A stretch of DNA of 64,000 nt, from assembly GCF_000240165.1 (NCBI RefSeq), contig NC_017586.1, positions 3,162,001 to 3,226,000 on the forward strand, in the 5' to 3' direction. Origin of the DNA: Streptantibioticus cattleyicolor NRRL 8057 = DSM 46488 (lineage in GTDB: Bacteria > Actinomycetota > Actinomycetes > Streptomycetales > Streptomycetaceae). Positions within the stretch are counted from its first letter, which is position 1. Each line of letters opens with the position of its first letter. The notes under the pieces are model-generated. The model worked only from the letters and a program-made list of their open reading frames with translations. It was not told where the DNA came from and did no database searches. A program made the position numbers and the translations under genes. This document shows positions 52,834 through 62,770 of this stretch, one piece after another.

Positions 52834-54164
52834 GACCGGCGCCCGGTGCGACGAGTGGCCTCCGGCGCGGCGTGGGGTGGGAGGTTGGGGGTGTCGGAAT
52901 CGGCAGCGGTGCGGGAGAACGCTTCGGCGGAGGAATCCGTAGAGCCCGAATCAGCCCCGGCACCGGAGTCCACCCCAGCCGAGGAATCCGTGGACCCTGA
53001 ATCGGCCCCGGCACGGGAGATCACCTCAGCAGACGGACCCGTGGACCCCTCATCCGTCCCCGCACGGGAAGCCGGTCCGCCCGGCGATTCCGGCGCCGCC
53101 GCACTCGCACCGGTGCCGGAGAAAGCCTCAGCCGGCGATCCCGGGGAATCCGCGCCCGCCCCGGCGCAGGAGACCACCCCAGCCGAGCGATCCGCGGCGC
53201 CCGAATCCGCCCCGGCACCGGAGACCACCTCAGCCGAGGGATCCGTGGAGCCCGAATCGGCCCCGGCATCGGTAGCGGCCTTGGCCGAGGGGGCCGTTCT
53301 CGGGGTGGGGGGCTCGGTGGGCCAGTGGTGGGCGAGGGCGGTGGCCTTGCGGAGCGCTTCCGCCACCGCGTCGGGGCCGCCGCCGGCGTGGGCCGCGGCG
53401 TAGCCGACGAGGAAGGTGGTCAGCGGGGCGGCGGGGCGGGCGACCTGGTGGGCCGCGTCGCGGGCGAGGTCGAGCAGGGCGGCGGTGTCGACGTCCAGGT
53501 CGATCCCGAGTTCCGTCTTGGCCGCGGCGATCCATTCATCCAACACGCGTCCATGCTCCCTGATCCCCGTCCGGGCGACCGCCAGGTCCTCCCAGGTGTC
53601 GCAGTCGAACGAGGCCCGGCCGGGCGCGGCGATCCGCCGGAGCGTCAACCGGGCGGTGAGCCGCCGCAGCGGGAGCCCGGCGAGTCCGTGGCCGCCGTCC
53701 GCGGCCAGGGCGGCGAGGGCGCGGCGCAGCGGGGCGGTGCGGTAGACGGCGGTCAGTGGCTGGTCGCGGCCGTGCGGATCGGTGAGGAGCACGCCGTCGG
53801 GGGCGCCGGGGCCGTCCAGCGCGGAGCGCAGCGCGCGCAGCGTGGCGCGGGTCAGGAACGGCAGGTCGGCGGCGAGGAGCGCGACGGTGCCGGCGGTGGC
53901 TCGGGCCAGTCCGGCGGCGAGCGCGGGGAGCGGTCCGCCGCCGGGCGGGTCCTCGCGCACCACGACGACCGGGCGCGCGGTGCGGCGCGGCGGACCCACC
54001 ACCACCGTGGTGGCCGCGTCCGCGCACGCGTCCAGCACCCGGTCGAGCAGCGTCACACCGCCGACCCGCAGCCCCGGCTTGTCGGCCCCGCCGAGCCGCC
54101 GCGCCGCGCCGCCGGCCAGCACGACGGCGTCGTACCCGCCCCCGGGGTCGTCACAGCTCGCCAT
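52830..54164 (-). CDS. mobA: MobA-like nucleotidyltransferase fused to DUF6457, with repeat tail
   Basis: A 444-residue protein. Residues 10-185 form the MobA NTP-transferase domain (VVLAGGAARRLGGADKPGL, LLAADLPFL, DCDTWEDLAVA), which attaches GMP to molybdopterin. Residues ~195-270 form the helical DUF6457 domain (LDEWIAAAKTELGIDLDVD), as often seen in actinobacteria. The last ~160 residues are a low-complexity Ala/Ser/Asp/Gly/Glu tail made of imperfect repeats, with no structure expected. ATG 54164 is the start. It is followed by moeA with a GTGA overlap. MobA activity next to moeA agrees with molybdenum cofactor synthesis. Confidence 0.88.
   Translation of the reverse strand: MASCDDPGGGYDAVVLAGGAARRLGGADKPGLRVGGVTLLDRVLDACADAATTVVVGPPRRTARPVVVVREDPPGGGPLPALAAGLARATAGTVALLAADLPFLTRATLRALRSALDGPGAPDGVLLTDPHGRDQPLTAVYRTAPLRRALAALAADGGHGLAGLPLRRLTARLTLRRIAAPGRASFDCDTWEDLAVARTGIREHGRVLDEWIAAAKTELGIDLDVDTAALLDLARDAAHQVARPAAPLTTFLVGYAAAHAGGGPDAVAEALRKATALAHHWPTEPPTPRTAPSAKAATDAGADSGSTDPSAEVVSGAGADSGAADRSAGVVSCAGAGADSPGSPAEAFSGTGASAAAPESPGGPASRAGTDEGSTGPSAEVISRAGADSGSTDSSAGVDSGAGADSGSTDSSAEAFSRTAADSDTPNLPPHAAPEATRRTGRRS
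52880..53280 (-). repeat. Imperfect ~50-bp repeats encoding the MobA-DUF6457 tail
   Basis: The plus strand repeatedly shows GAATCCGTGGAGCCCGAATC-like and CCGGCACCGGAGACCACC-like blocks about every 48-51 bp. On the minus strand they encode variations of GADSGSTDSSAEV. The units are diverged in the middle and better conserved at both ends. Confidence 0.7.
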
Positions 54165-54217
54165 GGCGCGAGTATGCCGTGCTCGCCCCGGGCCGTGCGC
54201 CCCCGGGGCGCCAGGAC

Positions 54218-55584
54218 CTACACCCCGCGCAACAGCACCGCCGGCTGCTCGACGCAGTCGGCCACGTACCGCAGGAAGCCGCCCGCCGTCCCGCCGTCGC
54301 AGACCCGGTGGTCGAAGGTGAACGACAGCTGGACGACCTGCCGGACCGCCAACTCCCCTTGGTGGACCCAGGGTTTGGGGGATATCCGGCCGACGCCGAG
54401 CATCGCGGCCTCGGGGTGGTTGATGATCGGGGTGGAGCCGTCGACGCCGAAGACGCCGTAGTTGTTGAGGGTGAAGGTGCCTGCCGTGAGTTCGGCGGGG
54501 GTGAGGGTGCCGGCGCGGGCGGCCTCGGTGAGGCGGGCGATCTCGGCCGCGAGCGCTTCGGTGGTGCGGGCGTGGGCGTCGCGCACCACGGGGACGACCA
54601 GGCCGCGTTCGGTCTGGGCGGCGAAGCCGAGGTGGACCGCTTCCAGCCGCACGATCTCGTTGCGCCCGGTGTCGACGGTGGCGTTCAGCTCGGGGTACCG
54701 GGCGAGGGCGGCCACGCAGATCCGGGCGAGCAGCGCGAGCACCGACACCTTCTCCGCGCCCGGCACCGCGTTCATGGCCGAGCGGGCGGCGAGGAGCGCG
54801 GTGGCGTCGGCGTCCACCCAGCAGGTGGCGTCGGGGATCTCCCGGCGGCTGCGGGCGAGCTTCTCGGCGACCGCGCCGCGTACCCCGCGCAACGGGACCC
54901 GGGTGGCCGCGGCCTCGCAGGCACCGCCCGGCACGGGGGCCGGACGGACCGGCGCCTCGGCCGCCGCCGCGACGGCCCGTTCCACGTCGGCGCGGAGTAT
55001 CAGCCCGTCGGGCCCGCTGCCGCGCAGCGCGCGCAGATCGAGGCCGTGCTCCTTGGCGAGCCTGCGGACCAGCGGCGAGATCACCGGAACGGGACCTTCC
55101 GCCCCGGCGGCCTCCTTCGGCGCGGACCGCACCACGTCGTCCACCGCCGGAGTCCGAACAGGCGCCGACGGCACAGGAGCCGCCGCCTGTCCGCCCGCCG
55201 GCGTCCTCACCCGCCGCCGCCTCGGCGCCGGCGCCCCGGTGCCGTACCCCACCAGCACGTTGCCGGAACCGCCCGGCTCCGACGACCCGGCCGGGGTCTC
55301 GTCCGGCGCCGGGGCGTCCGCGGCACCGGACCCCGCCGGTTCGCCGACGGCCACGGTGACCAGGGCCCGGCCGACCGGCACCTCCTCGCCCGGTTCGCCG
55401 AACCGGGCGGTGACCACGCCCGCGTACGGGCACGGCACCTCGACCATGGCCTTGGCGGTCTCCACCTCGACCACCGGCTGGTCGACGGCGACCACGTCCC
55501 CGACGGCGACGAGCCACCGGACGATCTCCGCCTCGGTGAGCCCCTCCCCCAGGTCGGGCAGGGTGAACTCCTTGACCACGGCCA

Positions 55585-55585
<1 letters not shown>
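54218..55585 (-). CDS. bkdC2: Branched-chain 2-oxoacid dehydrogenase E2, copy 2
   Basis: A 455-residue lipoyl acyltransferase. The lipoyl domain has its Lys in EVETAKAMVE (K45). A hinge is followed by the subunit-binding domain ISPLVRRLAKEHGLDLRALR (about 165-205) and a catalytic domain with TFDHRVCDGGTAGGF. ATG 55585 overlaps the E1beta stop (TGATG). It is the last gene of the second bkd operon, downstream of the ACCGA-N4-TCGGT operator and divergent from the Lrp-type regulator. It probably handles branched-chain acyl groups or other 2-oxoacids (assigned from neighbours). Confidence 0.93.
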
Positions 55586-56609
<1,024 letters not shown>

Positions 56610-56613
<4 letters not shown>

Positions 56614-57758
56614 CGGCGCGCCCCCGTCCCGGTGGCCGGGCCGGCCTCCGCCTCCGCCGCCAGCTCCGCTCCCAACAGGGCCTGCTGCTCGCGCAGTTGG
56701 GGGGTGGGTTCGGCGAAGACGTGCCGGAAGAGGTCCATCGGGTCGAGCTCCGGGTCGGCGTTCATCCGCTCGCGCAGGTCGGCGGCCATCGCCTCGGCGG
56801 CCTCCTCGGCGGCGCGTACCCGGGCCTCGTCGTACCGGCCGCGCTCGCGCAACTCCCGTTCCAGCAGCACCAGCGGGTCGTGCGCGCGCCAGGTCTCGAC
56901 CTCGTCGGCGTCCCGGTAGCGGGTGGCGTCGTCGGCGTTGGTGTGGGCGTCGACGCGGTAGGTGACCGCCTCTATCAGCGTCGGGCCGCCGCCGGACCGG
57001 GCGCGTTCGACGGCCTCGGAGAGCACCGTCAGGACGGCCGGCGCGTCGTTGCCGTCCACCAGCCGGCCGGGCATGCCGTAGCCGACCGCCTTGTGGGCGA
57101 GGGAGGGGGCGGCGCTCTGCTTCTCCAGCGGGACGGAGATGGCGAAGCCGTTGTTCTGCACGAGGAAGACGACCGGGGCCTGCCAGACGGCGGCGAAGTT
57201 GAGCGCCTCGTGGAAGTCGCCCTCACTGGTGCCGCCGTCGCCGACGAGGGCCAGCGCCACCGTGTCGTCACCCTTGAGACGGGCGGCGTGGGCCAGGCCG
57301 ACGGCGTGCGGGAGCTGGGTGGCGAGCGGGGTGGACAGCGGGGCGATGCGGTGTTCGCGCACGTCGTAGCCGTGGTGCCAGTCGCCGCGCAGCAGGGTGA
57401 GCGCCTGCGCCGGGTCGACGCCCCGGGCGACGACGGCCAGGGTGTCGCGGTAGCTGGGGAAGAGCCAGTCCTGCGGGCGCAGGGCGAGCGCCGCCGCGAT
57501 CTGGCACGCCTCCTGGCCGGTGCTGGACGGGTAGACGGCGAGCCGGCCCTGCTGGGTCAGGGCGGTGGCCTGGCGGTTGTAGCGACGGCCGCGGAGCAGC
57601 TCGGCGTGGAGCCGGTGCAGCAGTTCCGGATCGAGGTCGCGGGCGGCGGGGGTGCCCAGCAGCCGGTAGGGCTCGGGGTCGGGCAGCAGTGACGCGGGGT
57701 CGACCCGGGGGTGCCACTGGGGCGGCGGAGTACGGCGGGGCTGCTCCAGGACGGTCAT
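56610..57758 (-). CDS. bkdA2: 2-oxoacid dehydrogenase E1 alpha subunit, copy 2
   Basis: A 382-residue thiamin diphosphate-dependent subunit. The TPP motif runs from LVGDGGTSEGDFHEALNFAA to QNNGFAIS. The conserved loop VDAHTNADDATRYRDADE carries the region that is phosphorylated in eukaryotes. GAGGAGG lies 6-7 nt before ATG 57758. It heads the operon and faces the BkdR-like gene across a 201-bp divergent region. That region has one ACCGA-N4-TCGGT palindrome and three DnaA-like boxes. Confidence 0.94.
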
Positions 57759-57843
57759 CGCGCACCTCCTCGTGGGCGGTGTCCACGCACCCGCGGATGG
57801 CGAGTGCCTCGCAGCGGCGAGCGGAGGTCCCGCTCACTCACCT

Positions 57844-57857
57844 ACCGATTGTTCGGT
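57844..57857. promoter_or_regulatory. ACCGA-N4-TCGGT palindrome between bkdA2 and bkdR
   Basis: ACCGA-TTGT-TCGGT at 57844-57857 is a perfect 5-bp inverted repeat. The same palindrome with spacer CCAT recurs at 60937-60950 in front of paaN. The pair looks like a shared operator, most likely for the TetR protein encoded at 58504-59094. Confidence 0.6.
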
Positions 57858-57870
57858 CGATGACGGCATT

Positions 57871-57914
57871 TTGGCCACAGTCGGGTTCAGGCTGTGGACA
57901 AACGGTTCTCCACA
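57871..57914. other. DnaA boxes in the bkdA2-bkdR intergenic region
   Basis: TTGTCCACA on the minus strand at 57893-57901 and TTCTCCACA at 57906-57914 (+) match TTNTCCACA exactly. TTGGCCACA at 57871-57879 differs at one base. They lie within 45 bp and immediately upstream of the regulator gene. Confidence 0.55.
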
Positions 57915-57959
57915 GCCTGTCATGGAGGCAGTACGTCCATGGTAGGGAGGCCCGGGGGG

Positions 57960-58442
57960 ATGGCGACTGAACATATGGCCGAGCCTGACCTGCCCGTTCG
58001 TCCGCTGGACGCCATCGACCGGGCCATCCTGCGGCTGCTCCAGGAGGACGGCCGGGCCTCGATACGGTCCGTGGCCGACCGGGTGCACATATCCCGCGCC
58101 AACGCCTACGCGCGGATCAACCGGCTCATCGACGACGGCGTGATCCGCGGTTTCACCGCCCGCGTCGACCACGAAAGAGCAGGTCAGTCTGCGTCCGCCT
58201 ACATCACGCTGAAGATCGTCCAGAACTCCTGGCGCACGGTTCGGGACAAACTCCTCACTCTTCCGGGTGTTTCTCACATCGCGTTGGTGAGCGGCGACTT
58301 CGACGTGCTGCTCCTTGTCCACACGGCCGACAACCGCAGCCTGCGCGAACTGGTGCTCACCCGGATCCAGTCCATGGAGGAGGTGCTGAGCAGCCGGACG
58401 CTGCTGGTGTTCGAGGAGACCGACCGCGCGCTCCAGGAATGA
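57960..58442 (+). CDS. bkdR: Lrp/AsnC-family regulator BkdR
   Basis: A 160-residue leucine-responsive-type regulator. The helix-turn-helix (about 15-65) includes DAIDRAILRLLQEDGRASIRS and VHISRANAYARINRL. The C-terminal RAM/AsnC effector domain covers about 75-155. ATG 57960 is chosen for GGGAGG upstream; ATG 57975 is an alternative. It is divergent from the second bkd operon, and in S. coelicolor and S. avermitilis a regulator in this position (bkdR) controls the bkd genes. It converges with the TetR gene across a hairpin terminator. Confidence 0.9.
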   Translation: MATEHMAEPDLPVRPLDAIDRAILRLLQEDGRASIRSVADRVHISRANAYARINRLIDDGVIRGFTARVDHERAGQSASAYITLKIVQNSWRTVRDKLLTLPGVSHIALVSGDFDVLLLVHTADNRSLRELVLTRIQSMEEVLSSRTLLVFEETDRALQE

Positions 58443-58460
58443 GCCCGCGCAGGACGCCCG

Positions 58461-58495
58461 CCGGGGACGGGAGCGGGCCGCTCCCCCGTCCCCGG
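58461..58495. terminator. Terminator between convergent bkdR and the TetR gene
   Basis: CCGGGGACGGGAGCGG at 58461-58476 pairs with 58478-58495, with two bulged C residues, between the stops of the convergent genes. Confidence 0.6.
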
Positions 58496-58503
58496 TGACG
58501 CCG

Positions 58504-59094
58504 CTACGACGTCCGCAGCCCGTCGAAGGCCAGCCGCACCACGGTGTCGGAGACCTCCGCGCCGGCGGCCGGGGCGCCGGCGTCCGGCCGGTACCACTCC
58601 ACGATCGAGTTGATCATGCCGAAGAGCAGCCGGGTGGCGAGCCGCACGTCCACGTCCGCGCGCAGGTCGCCCTCGTCGACCGCGGCCCTGAGCAGCTCGG
58701 AGACCTGGTGGTCGAACTCCCGGCGGCGTTCGAGCGCCCACCGCTCGGTGCGGGTGTTGCCGCGCACCCGCAGCAGCAGGGTGACGTACGGCAGCTCGGC
58801 CATGAGCACGTCGGCGGTGCGGTGGACGACGTGCTCCAGCCGTTCGACGGCCCGGCCGCGACGGGCCCCGGGCTCGTCCAGGATGGCGAAGAGCCGGTCG
58901 AGCGCGCGGCCCACGGCGCGTTCGAGCAGTTCCTCCTTGCCGCGCACGTGGTGGTAGATCGACGACTTGGAGATCCCGGCGGCGCGCGACAGGTGCTCCA
59001 TGGACGTGCCGTCGTATCCACGCTGGTTGAACACCTCGACGGCGACCGCCAGCAGGGTCTCGGGGGTGTACGTGTCGCGCTTGGCCATGGTCAT
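58504..59094 (-). CDS. TetR-family repressor (PaaR/FadR-like)
   Basis: A 196-residue repressor. The N-terminal helix-turn-helix includes TPETLLAVAVEVFNQRGYDG and ISKSSIYHHVRGKEELLERA. The C-terminal ligand domain is helical, of the size seen in regulators sensing acyl-CoA thioesters (PaaR, FadR). ATG 59094 begins 2 nt after the dehydrogenase stop; ATG 59088 is possible. It is the second gene of the hbd-tetR operon. That operon is divergent from paaN, and the intervening region contains ACCGA-N4-TCGGT. PaaR operators in actinobacteria have a similar shape. The ligand is probably an acyl- or phenylacetyl-CoA (inference). Confidence 0.88.
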   Translation of the reverse strand: MTMAKRDTYTPETLLAVAVEVFNQRGYDGTSMEHLSRAAGISKSSIYHHVRGKEELLERAVGRALDRLFAILDEPGARRGRAVERLEHVVHRTADVLMAELPYVTLLLRVRGNTRTERWALERRREFDHQVSELLRAAVDEGDLRADVDVRLATRLLFGMINSIVEWYRPDAGAPAAGAEVSDTVVRLAFDGLRTS

Positions 59095-59096
59095 GA

Positions 59097-60803
59097 TTAG
59101 AACAGCTCTCCGCGGGCCGCCGTGACGTTTCCTCCCGGGTCGGCGGCCCCGGCCAGCGCCGGGCAGGGGGCGTAACGGCCGGTGGGGTACGCCGCGTGCA
59201 GGTTGCGCAGCACGGTGCGGACGTAGCCGGCGCCCAGCCGCCGTCCCCATTCGACCGGCCCCAGCGGGTAGTTGACGCCCAGTCGCATCGCGGTGTCCAC
59301 GTCCGCCGCGCTCGCCACGCCCCGCCCGACCGCGTCGGCGGCGAAGTCCACCAGCATCGCCACGGTGCGGGCCACCACCATGCCGGGGACGTCGGCGACC
59401 ACGGTGACCTCCTTGCCGAGCGCCTGGAAGAGCCCGACGGCCGCGCGTACCGCCGGTTCGGGCGCGGTGGCGGAGGGGGCCAGGGCGATCCGGGTGGCGG
59501 TGCGGTAGTCGAGGGCGAGGTCGAAGTGGATGACGGCGTTCCGCGTGCCGTCCGCCGCCGCGTCCGGGTCCGGGGTGGCCCGGGAGCCGTCGGTGAGGGC
59601 GAGCCGGGTGCCGTCGGGCAGGACGAGGTGGCCGCGGCCGGAACCGGAACCTCCGCCGGGCCGGGTGACGGTCACCCCGGCCGCCTCGATCAGCTCCGGC
59701 AGGACGGCCGCCGGGCCGAGGTCGCCGTGGACGGTGACGGAACGCGGCGCCTCGCACGGCGGCGCGGCCGGAACCGGCGCGGGCTCGGCCCCCTCCTCGT
59801 AGCGGTACCAGCCCCGCCCCGACTTGCGGCCGTGCAGCCCGGCCTCGACCAGCCGCCGCTGGGCCAGGGACGGGGTGAACTTCGGGTCGTGGAAGAACGC
59901 CTCCCACACCGAACGGGTGACCGCCTCGTTGACGTCCTGGCCGATCAGATCGGTGAGTTCGAACGGGCCCATCCGGAATCCGCCGCTGGCACGCAGCACC
60001 GCGTCGATCACGGCCGGCTCCGCGGCCCCCTCCTCGTACACCCGGAACGCCTCGGCGTAGAAGGGGCGGGCGACGCGGTTGACGACGAACCCGGGGGTGT
60101 CGGTGCACCGCACCGGGGTCTTGCCCCAGGCCGTGGCGAGAGCGTGGGCCTGGTCGGCGACGGCGGGGTCGGTGGCGTACCCGGAGACGATCTCGACCAG
60201 CGGCAGCAGCGGCGCGGGGTTGAAGAAGTGCATGCCGACGAAGCGGCCGGGCCGCCGCAGCGCGCCCGCGATCGCGGTGACGGAGAGGGAGGAGGTGTTG
60301 GTGGCCAGGACGCAGTCGTCGGCCACGATCTCCTCCAGCTCGGCGAAGAACCGCCGCTTGACCTCCAGCCGTTCGGCGATCGCCTCGATCACCAGGCCGG
60401 CTCCGGCCAGTTCGGCGAGGCCGGTGGCGGGAACGGTGGCGGCGCGCGCGGCGTCCCGGGCCCGCGGCGTCATCCGCCCCTTGGCCACCAGCCGGTCCAG
60501 CCGCGCCCCGATCGCCTCGGCCGCCTGCTCGGCCCGCCCGGCGACGGCGTCGTGCAGCACCACCCGGTGTCCGGCCACCAGCGCGACCTGGGCGATCCCC
60601 TGTCCCATGGTGCCGGTCCCGACGACGGCGACGGTACGGGGGTGGGGGGTGGCCGTTTCCGTGGCCGCTTCCGTGTCCGCCGGGGCGGGGGCGTCCGCGG
60701 ACTCGTTCGCGGGCTCGTTCGCGGCCGGGAGGCCGGGGGTTCCGTTCGTCGGCGGGTGACCGCCGGTGCCGGTCCCGGTGGTCCGTGCGCTTGCTGCGTC
60801 CAT
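59097..60803 (-). CDS. 3-hydroxyacyl-CoA dehydrogenase, two-domain long form
   Basis: A 568-residue NAD-dependent dehydrogenase. After a ~55-residue Thr/Ala/Pro-rich leader, the Rossmann domain starts VAVVGTGTMGQGIAQVALVAG. The catalytic His/Glu pair is in GMHFFNPAPLLPLVEIVSG. A first C-terminal helical domain (about 240-340) is followed by a second 3HCDH-C-like domain (about 475-555, DFAADAVGRGVASAADVDTA). This is the arrangement of PaaH-like 3-hydroxyacyl-CoA dehydrogenases. ATG 60803 gives the start. Position next to PaaN supports a role in phenylacetate or acyl-CoA oxidation. Confidence 0.92.
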   Translation of the reverse strand: MDAASARTTGTGTGGHPPTNGTPGLPAANEPANESADAPAPADTEAATETATPHPRTVAVVGTGTMGQGIAQVALVAGHRVVLHDAVAGRAEQAAEAIGARLDRLVAKGRMTPRARDAARAATVPATGLAELAGAGLVIEAIAERLEVKRRFFAELEEIVADDCVLATNTSSLSVTAIAGALRRPGRFVGMHFFNPAPLLPLVEIVSGYATDPAVADQAHALATAWGKTPVRCTDTPGFVVNRVARPFYAEAFRVYEEGAAEPAVIDAVLRASGGFRMGPFELTDLIGQDVNEAVTRSVWEAFFHDPKFTPSLAQRRLVEAGLHGRKSGRGWYRYEEGAEPAPVPAAPPCEAPRSVTVHGDLGPAAVLPELIEAAGVTVTRPGGGSGSGRGHLVLPDGTRLALTDGSRATPDPDAAADGTRNAVIHFDLALDYRTATRIALAPSATAPEPAVRAAVGLFQALGKEVTVVADVPGMVVARTVAMLVDFAADAVGRGVASAADVDTAMRLGVNYPLGPVEWGRRLGAGYVRTVLRNLHAAYPTGRYAPCPALAGAADPGGNVTAARGELF

Positions 60804-60904
60804 CTCGCCCACTTCCCTTTCCTGTCGTGCCCTGGACCGGGCCGTCGCGCGGGGCTCGTCCCGGTGGCCGCGCCCGGTTGCGGCGGGCCGGTGGCCGGCG
60901 GAAG

Positions 60905-60913
60905 TTATCCACA
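60905..60913 (+). other. Single DnaA box upstream of paaN
   Basis: TTATCCACA at 60905-60913 is an exact match, 24 bp before the ACCGA-N4-TCGGT operator. Confidence 0.4.
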
Positions 60914-60936
60914 GGCCGGATCTCCCTCTTGCCCCG

Positions 60937-60950
60937 ACCGACCATTCGGT
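60937..60950. promoter_or_regulatory. ACCGA-N4-TCGGT palindrome between hbd-tetR and paaN
   Basis: ACCGA-CCAT-TCGGT at 60937-60950 is a perfect 5-bp inverted repeat in the 205-bp divergent region. It could control both paaN and the dehydrogenase-TetR operon. A CATATT (-10-like) for paaN lies downstream at 60971-60976. Confidence 0.6.
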
Positions 60951-61008
60951 CAAGACTGGTTCCGCGACACCATATTGCCCGTCCCCGCTCGACGAGGAGT
61001 GGCCCAGC

Positions 61009-62718
61009 ATGGCCGCAGACGTTTCCGCCGCGGAGCTTTCCGCCGCCCAGTTGACCCAACGGCACCGCGCGACGCTGGACCAGGCGCTCCAGGCGATCCG
61101 CACGCGTGAGTACTGGTCCCCGCACCCGGAGAACCCCAAGGCGTACGGCGACTCCGGCACCGGTCAGGGTCCCGCCGAGGGCAAGGCCGCCTTCGACGCG
61201 CTGTGCGGCACCGAGTTCGGCCTCGACCAGCCCGGTACGGACGGCCGGGTCGGCGACGAGGTCTCCCCGTACGGCGTGGAGCTGCGGATCAGCTACCCCC
61301 ACCCCGACCCGGACGTGCTGATCCCGGCGATGCGCGCGGCCATACCGGCGTGGCGGGACGCCGGGCCCGAGACCCGGGCGCTGGTCTGCATGGAGATCCT
61401 GGCCCGGATCAACGCCCGGTCGCACGAGTTCGCGCACGCCGTGATGCACACCACCGGCCAGGCGTTCACCATGGCCTTCCAGGCCGGCGGCCCGCACGCG
61501 CAGGACCGCGGGCTGGAGGCGGTGGCCTACGCCTACGAGGAGCAGACCCGCGTCCCGGCCGGGGCGCACTGGGTCAAGCCGCAGGGCAAGCGCGACCCGG
61601 TCCGGCTGCGCACCACGTTCACCGCGGTGCCGCGTGGTGTCGCGCTGCTGATCGGCTGCAACACCTTCCCCACCTGGAACGGCTTCCCGGGCCTGTTCGC
61701 CTCGCTGGCCACCGGTAACCCGGTGCTGGTCAAGCCGCATCCGCGGGCGGTGCTGCCGCTGGCGCTCACCGTGCGGACGGCCCGCGAGGTGCTGGCCGAG
61801 GCCGGGTTCGACCCCAACCTGGTGTGCCTGGCCGCCGAGCGGCCCGGTGAGGGGCTCGCCAAGTCGCTCGCGGTCCGCCCGGAGATCCGGATCATCGACT
61901 ACACCGGCTCCACCGCCTTCGGCGACTGGCTGGAGGCCAACGCCCGCCAGGCGCTGGTCTACACCGAGAAGGCCGGCGTCAACACGGTGATCATCGACTC
62001 CACCGACGACTACCGCGGCATGCTGGCCAACCTCTCCTTCACGCTCTCGCTGTACAGCGGCCAGATGTGCACCACGACGCAGAACCTGCTGATACCGCGG
62101 GACGGCATCACCACCGACGCCGGCCACAAGTCCTACGACGAGGTGGTGGCCGACCTCGCGGCGGCGTTGCAGGGTCTGCTCGGCGACGACCAGCGGGCCT
62201 GCGCGCTGCTCGGCGCCCTGGTCAACCCGCAGGTGCGGGAGCGGCTGGAGGCGGCGCCGTCGCTGGGCGAGGTGGCCCTGTCCTCGCGGGCCGTGGCCCA
62301 CCCGGAGTTCCCGGACGCGGTGGTGCGCACCCCGGTGCTGATCTCCCTCGACGGTGCCAAGCCGGACGCCGAGGCGGCGTACCTGTCCGAGTGCTTCGGC
62401 CCGGTGTCCTTCGCGGTGGCCGTCGACTCGACGGCGGACGCGATCGCGCTGCTGCGCCGCACCATCCGCGACAAGGGCGTGATGACGGTGGGCGCGTACA
62501 CCACCTCGGCGGAGGTGGAGCGGGCGGTGGAGGAGGTCTGCCTGGAGGAGTCGGCCAACCTGTCGCTCAACCTGACCGGCGGGGTCTACGTCAACCAGAC
62601 GGCCGCGTTCGCCGACTTCCACGGCACCGGCGGCAACCCGGCGGCCAACGCCTCGCTGTGCGACGGCGCCTTCGTGGCGGGCCGGTTCCGCACGGTGGAG
62701 GTGCGCCGGCCGGAGTGA
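61009..62718 (+). CDS. paaN: Phenylacetic acid degradation protein PaaN (aldehyde dehydrogenase family)
   Basis: A 569-residue aldehyde dehydrogenase-fold enzyme of the PaaN type linked to phenylacetate breakdown. GAGGAG lies about 10 nt before ATG 61009. The NAD-binding region includes LIGCNTFPTWNGFPGLFASL and GNPVLVKPHPRAVLPL. The substrate loop is IDYTGSTAFGDWLE. The catalytic Glu and Cys are in YTEKAGVNTVI and SGQMCTTTQNLL. The C-terminal MaoC hydratase of PaaZ is absent, so ring-cleavage chemistry would need a separate hydratase. The divergent hbd-tetR pair and the shared operator support a common regulon. Confidence 0.93.
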   Translation: MAADVSAAELSAAQLTQRHRATLDQALQAIRTREYWSPHPENPKAYGDSGTGQGPAEGKAAFDALCGTEFGLDQPGTDGRVGDEVSPYGVELRISYPHPDPDVLIPAMRAAIPAWRDAGPETRALVCMEILARINARSHEFAHAVMHTTGQAFTMAFQAGGPHAQDRGLEAVAYAYEEQTRVPAGAHWVKPQGKRDPVRLRTTFTAVPRGVALLIGCNTFPTWNGFPGLFASLATGNPVLVKPHPRAVLPLALTVRTAREVLAEAGFDPNLVCLAAERPGEGLAKSLAVRPEIRIIDYTGSTAFGDWLEANARQALVYTEKAGVNTVIIDSTDDYRGMLANLSFTLSLYSGQMCTTTQNLLIPRDGITTDAGHKSYDEVVADLAAALQGLLGDDQRACALLGALVNPQVRERLEAAPSLGEVALSSRAVAHPEFPDAVVRTPVLISLDGAKPDAEAAYLSECFGPVSFAVAVDSTADAIALLRRTIRDKGVMTVGAYTTSAEVERAVEEVCLEESANLSLNLTGGVYVNQTAAFADFHGTGGNPAANASLCDGAFVAGRFRTVEVRRPE

Positions 62719-62770
62719 GGCGGATCCGGTCCCGTCCGGCGTCCGGTCCGGCCGGGCGGGGCCGCCGCGC

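Noticed and set aside
58504-62622. 1372-residue minus-strand open frame
   Set aside because: Only its last 196 residues are the TetR protein. The rest is antisense or shifted frame of the dehydrogenase and paaN genes, open because of high GC.
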